From a virus: DNA of 48,764 bases. Below are positions 32,323-38,708 of the stretch, piece by piece (the stretch's first letter is position 1; the number at the start of each line of letters is the position of its first letter). The notes beneath the pieces were generated by a model. That model ran no database searches and was not told the origin of the DNA. It saw only the letters and a program-made list of their open reading frames with translations. The stretch spans positions 1 to 48,764 of IMG/VR virus record IMGVR_UViG_3300035156_000119, one strand, 5' to 3'. The position numbers and the translations under genes are program-made.

Positions 32323-33753
32323 ATGATAGTTTTGCGCGACTACCAAGCAGATTTGCAGCAGCGAACCGGGGAGGCTTTACGCCGTCACAATCGCGTGCTG
32401 CTTCAGTGTCCGCCAGGCGGCGGCAAGACCGCCATTGCGACCAGCATGCTGTCCCGCTTCGGGGCGCGGCAGAAGCGCGGCTGGTTCATTTGCCATCGCG
32501 CCGAACTCGTCCAGCAGACCAGCCTGACGTTCAGTCGCTACGGCCTGGCGCATGGCTTCATCGTGGCGGGTTATCCGCTGTCGCCTTCGGCACTGGTGCA
32601 GGTATGCAGCATCGACACGCTGAAGAACCGGCTGGACAGGATGCAGCCGCCCGACTTCGCCATGATCGATGAGTGCCACCATTCCGGGGCCGCTGGCTGG
32701 GCGCTGGTAATCCAATGGCTGGTCGACGGCGGATGCAAGGTCGTCGGCCTGTCAGGCACGCCGCGCAGGCACGACGGCAGCGGCCTGGACCAGCATTACG
32801 ATGAACTGGTGTTGGGGCCAGCGGTGTCCTGGCTGATGGCCGAGGGGCACCTGTCGCAGTACGAAATCTTCGCGCCAGACAAGCCGGACATGGGCGGCAT
32901 CCGAAAGCTGATGGGCGACTACAGCAAGAAAGACGCCGCCGAACGCATGGACAAGCCGAAGCTGACGGGGAACATCATTCACCACTGGAAGGAGCACGCA
33001 CGCGGGATACTCACCCTGGGATACGGGGTCCATGTGGCGCACAGCCAGCACCTGGCCGAGGAATTCCGGCGCGCCGGGGTCAATGCCGTGCACATGGATG
33101 GCGGCACGAATAAAAATGATCGCCGCGACATGATGAAGGACTTCGGCCCTGGCGGCATTGAATTGATTTTCAACTGTTCATTGTTTGGCGAAGGGCTGGA
33201 CCTGGCAGCACTGACGGGTCGAGATATCCGCATTGGTTGCGTGATCGACGCAGCGCCCACCATGTCGCTGTCGTGGCATCTTCAAAAGCAAATGCGGTGC
33301 ATGCGACCAGGGCCGCCCGCGATCATCCTGGATCACGCGGGGAATTGCTCGCGTCACGGCTTCCCGGACGACGACCGGGAATGGTCGCTGGAAGGCGCGG
33401 CCAAGGGCAAGTCGGCGAACGACAACGCCCCTCCCCCTCCGATCAACTGCGACGGCTGCTTCCGGCAGATACGCCGCCCAGCGCCGCAGGACTGCCCGCA
33501 CTGCGGCAAGCGCCTGGCTGCCGAATTCAAGCCGCTGGAAGTCGAAGACGCGCCGCTGAAGAAGATGACCGAAGCCGACAAGAAGGCCACCCGCCAGGCG
33601 CTGAAGGAAGAAGAGAGGGCGTGCAAAGACCTGGGGGCGATGATCGCGCTAGGCGTGCGGCGCGGCGTTGAAATGCCGGTGTCCTGGGGGCACAACAAGA
33701 TGCTTCAGCGCAAGGTAGCGCATCAAAAAGGCACAGGGCGCAAATATTCGTAG
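32323..33753 (+). CDS. SF2 DEAD/DEAH-box helicase
   Basis: 476 residues. Motif I QCPPGGGKTAIA (about 28-39), motif II DECHH (about 113), motif III LSGTPRR (about 143), motif VI HLQKQMRCMRPG (Q-x-x-R-x-x-R type, about 322). A zinc ribbon follows (CDGCFRQI, CPHCGKRL, about 375-400). It likely unwinds DNA in phage replication or recombination. First rightward early gene; it ends inside an operator-like sequence (33739-33760). Confidence 0.92.
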   Translation: MIVLRDYQADLQQRTGEALRRHNRVLLQCPPGGGKTAIATSMLSRFGARQKRGWFICHRAELVQQTSLTFSRYGLAHGFIVAGYPLSPSALVQVCSIDTLKNRLDRMQPPDFAMIDECHHSGAAGWALVIQWLVDGGCKVVGLSGTPRRHDGSGLDQHYDELVLGPAVSWLMAEGHLSQYEIFAPDKPDMGGIRKLMGDYSKKDAAERMDKPKLTGNIIHHWKEHARGILTLGYGVHVAHSQHLAEEFRRAGVNAVHMDGGTNKNDRRDMMKDFGPGGIELIFNCSLFGEGLDLAALTGRDIRIGCVIDAAPTMSLSWHLQKQMRCMRPGPPAIILDHAGNCSRHGFPDDDREWSLEGAAKGKSANDNAPPPPINCDGCFRQIRRPAPQDCPHCGKRLAAEFKPLEVEDAPLKKMTEADKKATRQALKEEERACKDLGAMIALGVRRGVEMPVSWGHNKMLQRKVAHQKGTGRKYS

Positions 33754-33826
33754 TATTCGCTTGTGCAAACATATTGAATTGGTTCATAATTACTCGTCGC
33801 AACAACAGAGCCAGTCTGTTACTGGC
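33739..33826 (+). promoter_or_regulatory. Early promoter with operator-like motif
   Basis: TTGTGC (33761-33766), 18-base spacer, CATAAT (33785-33790). Immediately upstream are GCAAATA (33740) and TATTCGC (33754-33760), the motif found at three other early control regions. Just downstream of the start is a GCCAGT-CTGTT-ACTGGC hairpin (33810-33826). It would drive the rightward operon from 33844. Confidence 0.6.
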
Positions 33827-33843
33827 AGTCAACGAAAGAATAT

Positions 33844-34224
33844 ATGGAACTCAAAGACTTTGCAGTGGGGCAGAAGTGGAAGACGCGGGGCGGGAGCGAG
33901 GTTGTAATTTCGTCAGTTAATGGAAGCCCGGACTATCCAATTCGAGGCAAGCTAGACGAGTGTTCGTTTTCATGGGCCGCCAGCGGCCATTTCCAGGCGA
34001 CTGACGCGCCCACATCAGACGACCTGATGGAGATTATCGAAGCCCCCGGCCAGTCCGCCATCGTCAAGGAGCTGATCGAGAAAGCGGAATGCTACGAAGC
34101 GGAAGCGAAGCGCGTTGCACGTCACTCCGAGCAGGCCCGCGAAAACGCGGCGCAATACGACAAAGCCGCCGAAGAATACCGCGCCCTGGCCGCCGAATAT
34201 CGCCGCGTCGCCGCCGTCGCCTGA
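33844..34224 (+). CDS. Unknown protein with C-terminal coiled coil
   Basis: 126 residues. The first 70 form a small beta-rich domain (KWKTRGGSEVVISSVNG). The last 55 are a charged helix (AECYEAEAKRVARHSEQARE, then KAAEEYRALAAEYRRV). First gene behind the promoter at 33761. Function not recognised. Confidence 0.65.
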   Translation: MELKDFAVGQKWKTRGGSEVVISSVNGSPDYPIRGKLDECSFSWAASGHFQATDAPTSDDLMEIIEAPGQSAIVKELIEKAECYEAEAKRVARHSEQARENAAQYDKAAEEYRALAAEYRRVAAVA

Positions 34225-34229
34225 CCGCC

Positions 34230-34274
34230 ATGAAGAAATCCGCTGAAGGACTGCAAGCCGGGGTGCTGCTGTGA
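34230..34274 (+). CDS. Possible 14-residue leader peptide
   Basis: ATG 34230 to TGA 34274, MKKSAEGLQAGVLL. It overlaps the next small gene as GTGA and may serve only to couple translation. Very short, so uncertain. Confidence 0.25.
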   Translation: MKKSAEGLQAGVLL

Positions 34275-34402
34275 TCCCCGCGCTGCTGGTGGTTGGAATC
34301 GTTGCCTGGGGCTTCCTGCGGGTCTGCCGATTCGAAGACGAAGAGAACGCCCGCTTCATGGACATGATGCGCGCCCGCTTCGGCGACGGCCTGGAAGACT
34401 GA
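34271..34402 (+). CDS. Small single-span membrane protein
   Basis: 43 residues from GTG 34271. One hydrophobic span (IPALLVVGIVAWGFL) followed by an acidic cytoplasmic-type tail (FEDEENARFMDMMRARFGDG). Role unknown. Confidence 0.5.
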   Translation: MIPALLVVGIVAWGFLRVCRFEDEENARFMDMMRARFGDGLED

Positions 34403-34404
34403 CC

Positions 34405-34761
34405 ATGCGCTATCACGTCCGCTGCAAAAAGTGCGAAGCGCGCCAAGTATTCCGAGTGAAACCGGATGAGATGTACCGGTGGAGCGTGAAGCAACTTGCG
34501 TTCGTGAACAAGCAACCAGTCTGCGTAAGCTGCGGCCACAACGAATATCGGCTTGATACATGGATGAATTCGCGGGATACCCGCGCCACGGCATGCACGT
34601 GTAGCGGCTACATGCACATGACGCGGCGCGAGTGGCCGCACCGGATCGGCAGTCCTTACTGCTGGTATCGGAAAGACGGCACGCAGCGCATGCACGGCGA
34701 TGCCGATTTTAAAGATTTTCAACTTGAGCAACTGGAAGGCAATACAAATGAACTCGTTTAA
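34405..34761 (+). CDS. Cys-rich putative zinc-binding protein
   Basis: 118 residues. Cys pairs CKKC (about 8-11), CVSC (about 40-43) and CTC (about 69) plus His suggest one or two zinc ribbons. Overlaps the ParB-like gene by 14 bases. A DNA- or RNA-binding role is plausible; the family is unknown. Confidence 0.6.
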   Translation: MRYHVRCKKCEARQVFRVKPDEMYRWSVKQLAFVNKQPVCVSCGHNEYRLDTWMNSRDTRATACTCSGYMHMTRREWPHRIGSPYCWYRKDGTQRMHGDADFKDFQLEQLEGNTNELV

Positions 34762-35650
34762 ACAAATGATCAAAGACGGCACCATCAAGCGCGCCGATGC
34801 GATGAAAATCCCGTATGACCAAATCCACGTCGAGCCGGGGTTTAACCTGCGCATGGTGGATGCGGACTACTGGGAGGGCATCGACGCACTGAAGCAGCAC
34901 CTGGGACGCGGTGGTCCGGTTCCTGCGCTGGAAGTTCGCCCGCGTGAAGAAGGCGGCGTGTGGCTGGTCGATGGGCATCGCCGCCATACCGCGTACGGCA
35001 TGCTGATCGCGGACGGCCAGCCGCTGAAGGAAATTGCAGTGGTCCCGTTCATTGGCAACGATGCCGAGCGCGTGGCCCGCATCATGACCAGCAACGAAGG
35101 CGCGAAGCTGAAGCCGCTGGAAGTGGCCGAAGGCTATCGCCGCCTGGTGGCGATGGGCCTGACCGTCGATGACATCGCCCGCCGCGTCGTGAAGACCCGA
35201 CAGCACGTCGACCAAATGCTGATCCTGGCGACCGCGCCGAACGCCGTGCACCAGATGGTCAAGGACGGCACCGTGTCGGCGACCACGGCGGTGGAAGTGA
35301 CCAGGAAGCACGGCGAGAAGGCCGCAGGCGTGCTGAAGGAAGCCCATGCTAAGCAGGGCGGGCGCAAGGTCACGGCGGGCGCTGTGAAGCCGTGGACGCC
35401 GCCAGCGAAGGTTCTGATGCCGGTGGCCGATGCGGTTGAATCGCTGTTGGCAAGCCTGGACAACACAGACCGCGCCCGCGTCGAGAGCGGGGCCGACGAC
35501 ACGTTCGTTTCGGTCAGCGCCCGCGAACTGCTGGACCTGTTCAAGTCGTTCAACGAAATCGAGGCGGCGCGCAAGGCCGCCGACGAGAAGCAGCGCGCCA
35601 AGCAGGCCAAGGATGCGCAGGGCGAAATTGATACGGCGGAGGCGGCATGA
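34748..35650 (+). CDS. ParB/Spo0J-type nuclease/DNA-binding domain protein
   Basis: 300 residues from ATG 34748. The N-terminal ParB domain has VDGHRRHTAYG (GxRRxxA type CTP-binding motif) and IMTSNEGAKLKPLEVAEGYR; an HTH follows (TVDDIARRVVKTRQHVDQML). The C-terminal third is charged coil. Phage ParB-like proteins may aid replication, partition or regulation. No ParA is present, so plasmid-type partition is unlikely. The fourth codon region holds octamer copy 7. Confidence 0.85.
   Translation: MNSFKQMIKDGTIKRADAMKIPYDQIHVEPGFNLRMVDADYWEGIDALKQHLGRGGPVPALEVRPREEGGVWLVDGHRRHTAYGMLIADGQPLKEIAVVPFIGNDAERVARIMTSNEGAKLKPLEVAEGYRRLVAMGLTVDDIARRVVKTRQHVDQMLILATAPNAVHQMVKDGTVSATTAVEVTRKHGEKAAGVLKEAHAKQGGRKVTAGAVKPWTPPAKVLMPVADAVESLLASLDNTDRARVESGADDTFVSVSARELLDLFKSFNEIEAARKAADEKQRAKQAKDAQGEIDTAEAA
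34756..34763. repeat. GTTTAAAC octamer, copy 7
   Basis: At codons 3-6 of the ParB-like gene, TTT-AAA-CAA in-frame. Confidence 0.85.
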
Positions 35651-36111
35651 ACAGGCCCGTCATCGTATATGGTCCGCAGGGATGCGGTAAGACGCGCTTT
35701 GCCGAGCGGATCGCCAAGCACTTCGGGCTGACTAAGATTGTGGATGAATTCATAGGCGTGGGCAATCTTCGCCGTGGCGTCTTGTACCTGATGACCGAAG
35801 CAACAGCACCATGGTACGCGGACTGCGAGCAATTTTCATTCGATGAAGTCGCGCAGCAGATCAACGCGGCGATCCCGATGACGGACTGGTTCCACGGCGA
35901 CACCGACCCGGTACACGTCGGGGTCTACCAGACGGACCACGACTACGACAAATCAAGGCCGGGTTATTGCTACTGGGACGGTCAGCGCTGGGGATGCGAG
36001 CGCACCAACCGTGAAGCGGCCCTTCTAAACCCGTTTTTTAAAGGCGCTGTGCAGGCCAAAGACTGGCGCGGCCTGTCCGAAGAACCGCTGCCGGTGGTAG
36101 GCGCAGCATGA
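35647..36111 (+). CDS. Small P-loop ATPase, unknown
   Basis: 154 residues, starting VIVYGPQGCGKTRF (Walker A GPQGCGKT, residues 9-16) and FGLTKIVDEF. The second half (WFHGDTDPVHVGVYQTDHDY, then YCYWDGQRWG) is a separate module common in phage proteins. ATGA overlap with the ParB-like gene. May be a nucleotide kinase-like or DNA-handling ATPase. Confidence 0.7.
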   Translation: MNRPVIVYGPQGCGKTRFAERIAKHFGLTKIVDEFIGVGNLRRGVLYLMTEATAPWYADCEQFSFDEVAQQINAAIPMTDWFHGDTDPVHVGVYQTDHDYDKSRPGYCYWDGQRWGCERTNREAALLNPFFKGAVQAKDWRGLSEEPLPVVGAA

Positions 36112-36317
36112 TGGCCGCAATCGGATTCATCGCGCTGTGCATCCTGTCGGCGGCCCTGATCCTGAACGGCGTGGGCATGCTGATGTTCATGGCCGCCTGG
36201 GGCATCAGGGAGAAATCCAGCCTCTTCGCGGCGCTGCTGATCCTGGCAACCGGCGCTGCTATCGCCTGGCTTGGCATCGCAAACGCACCATTCGCAATTT
36301 CACTTACGGGGGCATGA
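36108..36317 (+). CDS. Two-span membrane protein
   Basis: 69 residues with two hydrophobic spans (IGFIALCILSAALILNGVG; LFAALLILATGAAIAWLGIA) joined by IREKSS. Overlaps both neighbours by four bases. Function unknown. Confidence 0.6.
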   Translation: MMAAIGFIALCILSAALILNGVGMLMFMAAWGIREKSSLFAALLILATGAAIAWLGIANAPFAISLTGA

Positions 36318-37186
36318 TGCAACAATACAAAGACCTACTGCTGAACGTCTTGCGCAACGGCGAGAACCGCGAGAACCGCACCGGCATCGACACGCTGTCG
36401 ATCCCCGCCGCCATGATGCAGTTCGACCTGCGCAAAGGCTTTCCGGCGATGACGACCAAGCGCCTGGCGTTCAACCAGGTGAAGGGGGAATTGATAGGGT
36501 TCCTGCGCGGGTACACATCGGCAGCGGACTTCCGCGCCCTGGGCTGCACCATCTGGGACCAGAACGCGAACGAGAACGCGGCGTGGCTGGCTAACCCATG
36601 GCGCATGGGCGACGACGACCTGGGCAGGCTGGGGTATAGCCACGGCTGGCGAAATTTCGGTGGCTCGCGGGCCGACATGAACGGATTCGACCAGATTGCA
36701 CAAGCACTTCACACGCTGCGGACCGCACCAGAAAGCCGTCGTATTCTGGTGACTGCCTGGAACCCTACGGACATCGGCAGCGCTGCACTACCGCCCTGCC
36801 ACGTCCTGTTCAAGTTGATGCCGAACCCCCGCACCCGCGTTCTGCACCTGAGCTACTACCAGCGGTCCTGCGACCTGTTCCTGGGCGTGCCGTTCAACAT
36901 CGCCAGCTATGCGATCCTGCTGGAACTGTTCGCGGCCTGGTCTGGCTACACGCCTGGCATCCTGACGGCGCACATGGACGACGTCCACCTGTACGCCAAC
37001 CATCTGGCCCAAGTTGAAGTTCAGTTGCACCGGGAAGTGATTCCGCCGCCGACACTGCTGCTGTCGAGTGAACAGTTTGACAGCCATGCGAGCGTAGACG
37101 ATCTGGTGGAGTGGCTTACCCCAAGCACCATCAATCTGGTCGGCTACCTGTCACACGCGGCGATCAAAGCGCCGATGGCGGTCTAG
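36314..37186 (+). CDS. thyA: Thymidylate synthase
   Basis: 290 residues from ATG 36314. Catalytic Cys is in LPPCHVLF and substrate-binding residues are in SCDLFLGVPFNIASYA. The Asn of PFNIASYA is the residue that selects dUMP; dCMP hydroxymethylases have Asp there. It should make dTMP from dUMP with methylene-tetrahydrofolate for phage DNA synthesis. The RTGIDT loop near the start binds phosphate. It is followed by the fifth 18-mer repeat and a terminator. Confidence 0.93.
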   Translation: MMQQYKDLLLNVLRNGENRENRTGIDTLSIPAAMMQFDLRKGFPAMTTKRLAFNQVKGELIGFLRGYTSAADFRALGCTIWDQNANENAAWLANPWRMGDDDLGRLGYSHGWRNFGGSRADMNGFDQIAQALHTLRTAPESRRILVTAWNPTDIGSAALPPCHVLFKLMPNPRTRVLHLSYYQRSCDLFLGVPFNIASYAILLELFAAWSGYTPGILTAHMDDVHLYANHLAQVEVQLHREVIPPPTLLLSSEQFDSHASVDDLVEWLTPSTINLVGYLSHAAIKAPMAV

Positions 37187-37190
37187 CACA

Positions 37191-37208
37191 GGAAAACCCC
37201 CCGGAGGA
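37191..37208 (+). repeat. Dispersed 18-mer repeat, copy 5
   Basis: Exact intergenic copy five bases after the thymidylate synthase stop; its last A begins the terminator stem. Confidence 0.95.
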
Positions 37209-37241
37209 AAGCCCCAGCGCAACGCATCAAACTGGGGTTTT
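37208..37241 (+). terminator. Terminator after thymidylate synthase
   Basis: CCCCAG (37212-37217) pairs with CTGGGG (37232-37237); the stem can extend through G-T and three A-T pairs into the T4 run. Loop of 14. It abuts repeat copy 5. Confidence 0.75.
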
Positions 37242-37258
37242 CATTTCCGGGGCGCAAA

Positions 37259-37645
37259 ATGTCGGAGCACAAAACACAAAACGAAGGCCGCAACGCGCTG
37301 GTCGATGTCTGTTTGAACTTCCGCGCCAACGTCGGCCAGGGCTGGACCGGGGAAATTACCCGCGTCAACGCCCGCGACATCTACATCAAGAACGCCAGGC
37401 CGTTCAACACCGGACTGCCTGCGGGCTTCGCCGATACCTTCGGCCTGACGCCCGTTGTCATCACCGCCGACATGGTCGGCAAGACCATCGGCGTGTTTCA
37501 CGCCATCGAATATAAGTCGCTCAGGGGCAAGGCCGCCACGCTGCAACAGGCATTCATCGCAGCCGTTCGCCGAAACGGCGGGCGCGCAGGCATCGCCAGG
37601 AATGAGCAGGAAGCCATCGCAATCGCACTGGGGAATATCGCATGA
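37259..37645 (+). CDS. VRR-NUC domain nuclease
   Basis: 128 residues. GFADTFGLTPVVI supplies the Asp, FHAIEYKSLRGKAATLQQAF the E-x-K and Gln motif, and RNGGRAGIARNEQEA the C-terminal signature of VRR-NUC, a PD-(D/E)XK family with Holliday-junction-type nucleases. Likely resolves branched DNA in replication or before packaging. ATGA overlap with the next ORF. Confidence 0.8.
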   Translation: MSEHKTQNEGRNALVDVCLNFRANVGQGWTGEITRVNARDIYIKNARPFNTGLPAGFADTFGLTPVVITADMVGKTIGVFHAIEYKSLRGKAATLQQAFIAAVRRNGGRAGIARNEQEAIAIALGNIA

Positions 37646-37794
37646 ACGGAATCGGCGGGGATCGGTATTGCATGCTGTGCGGGCGCAAGGGCGATCACTG
37701 GTCGGCGGACTGCCCCATGCGCCGCGTCGAAAATCGCGGCCCCGCTGCACTGCCGCTGATGCGCCGGAAGACCGCGCCGAAGCGTAAGCCATGA
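37642..37794 (+). CDS. Small CCHC zinc-knuckle protein
   Basis: 50 residues. CMLCGRKGDHWSADC is an exact C-x2-C-x4-H-x4-C knuckle, the retroviral nucleocapsid type that binds single-stranded nucleic acid. A basic tail follows (RRKTAPKRK). ATGA overlaps at both ends show real coupling. Role unknown; nucleic-acid binding inferred. Confidence 0.65.
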   Translation: MNGIGGDRYCMLCGRKGDHWSADCPMRRVENRGPAALPLMRRKTAPKRKP

Positions 37795-38117
37795 ACGCAG
37801 GCGAATTCATCAAGCGCCGCACCAAAATCGAAGGCGAACGCGGTCGTGCAGCAGGATGGCAGCGCCGCGCATTCGACCGCCTGGTGCGCGAAGCCAGGGC
37901 CGAACCCGTATTTGCCGTGGCCGCGAAAAGGGTTGTCGCGTTCCGGCTGGGCGGTGGTGAAATTGTTTGCGTGAAACAGCGATTCAAAACCGAACCTGCG
38001 GCGGCCCAGTCGTTGCAGATGATCCACGAAGAACGCCAGCCGCGTGAGCATGTCCCAGTGCGGGCATACCACTGCGACCACTGCAAGGGCTGGCACATCA
38101 CGAGCAGGCCAAAATGA
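37791..38117 (+). CDS. Small basic protein with zinc-ribbon end
   Basis: 108 residues, Arg/Lys-rich in the first half (FIKRRTKIEGERGRAAGWQR), then a C-terminal YHCDHCKGWHITS Cys/His group. The end resembles phage proteins with a CxxC-GxWH zinc site. Overlaps the next gene by four bases. Confidence 0.6.
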   Translation: MNAGEFIKRRTKIEGERGRAAGWQRRAFDRLVREARAEPVFAVAAKRVVAFRLGGGEIVCVKQRFKTEPAAAQSLQMIHEERQPREHVPVRAYHCDHCKGWHITSRPK

Positions 38118-38416
38118 GAAACGATTCTACCCCAGCAATTCTTCAGGCGATGAAGGCCGCGCCAGCAACTTGCGACTACGTCGCCAGGACTGTCGGCCTG
38201 TCCCGGCATAGCGCGGTCAGACAATTTTCCAAGCTGGAAGCCGAAGGCAAAATTGTCGTCATCAAGAAAATCGGCAACGGCGTCTACTGGGGACTTCCAG
38301 GCGCTGAGTATGCCGACTTCGACAGGTCGCTTGATAAGCGCCCGCCGCCCGCCAAGTCGAAGCCGTGTCATGGCGACCTGCACAATGCATTCTTTGGATT
38401 ACGTCCAGTGACGTAG
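38114..38416 (+). CDS. Winged-helix DNA-binding protein
   Basis: 100 residues. ILQAMKAAPATCDYVARTVG, then LSRHSAVRQFSKLEAEGKIV and GNGVYWGLPG form a winged helix of the kind used by phage transcription factors. It ends just before the operator-rich region at 38448. It may regulate that region. Confidence 0.65.
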   Translation: MRNDSTPAILQAMKAAPATCDYVARTVGLSRHSAVRQFSKLEAEGKIVVIKKIGNGVYWGLPGAEYADFDRSLDKRPPPAKSKPCHGDLHNAFFGLRPVT

Positions 38417-38447
38417 CCTGATGGCAAGGTATTGGGAAATTTATTTC

Positions 38448-38497
38448 TCAAATATGTTCGCATTTTAATACAAGAGACTGATACAATTCAGTCTCTT
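38448..38497 (+). promoter_or_regulatory. Promoter/operator region with perfect 10-bp palindrome
   Basis: TCAAATA-TGTTCGC (38448-38461) matches the shared early operator motif. Then AAGAGACTGA (38472-38481) and TCAGTCTCTT (38488-38497) form a perfect inverted repeat whose centre is TACAAT, a good -10 box. A protein bound to this palindrome would block the promoter of the HTH gene at 38520, suggesting autoregulation. The -35 box is weak (about 38457-38462). Confidence 0.6.
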
Positions 38498-38519
38498 ACT
38501 TTCTGACGAGAATCAAATA

Positions 38520-38708
38520 ATGCACAACCAGACCCAGAAACTTATTGACCTGATGCAGAAGCACAAGCTGAAGGCGGCGGACGTGGGGCGCATCCTGGGC
38601 AAGTCGCCGCAGACGGTGCGCGGCTGGCGTTGCGACAACGCTGTGCGCATCATCCCAGCGAACGAACTGCGCCTGCTGGAATTGGAACTGGCGAAGAAAG
38701 ACGCCTGA
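38520..38708 (+). CDS. Small Cro-like helix-turn-helix protein
   Basis: 62 residues, almost all HTH: LIDLMQKHKLKAADVGRILG, then KSPQTVRGWRCD. This looks like a Cro- or YdaS-type repressor. It lies directly downstream of a palindromic operator and is the best candidate in this window for a genetic-switch protein. Its TGA overlaps the ATG of the primase gene. Confidence 0.7.
   Translation: MHNQTQKLIDLMQKHKLKAADVGRILGKSPQTVRGWRCDNAVRIIPANELRLLELELAKKDA

Noticed and set aside
34748-35650. Plasmid-style partition system (phage-plasmid)
   Set aside because: Only a ParB-like protein is present; there is no ParA or clear parS, and an integrase with attP explains lysogeny.
36314-37186. dCMP/dUMP hydroxymethylase leading to modified DNA
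   Set aside because: The specificity residue in PFNIASYA is Asn, as in true thymidylate synthases; no further modification genes are seen.
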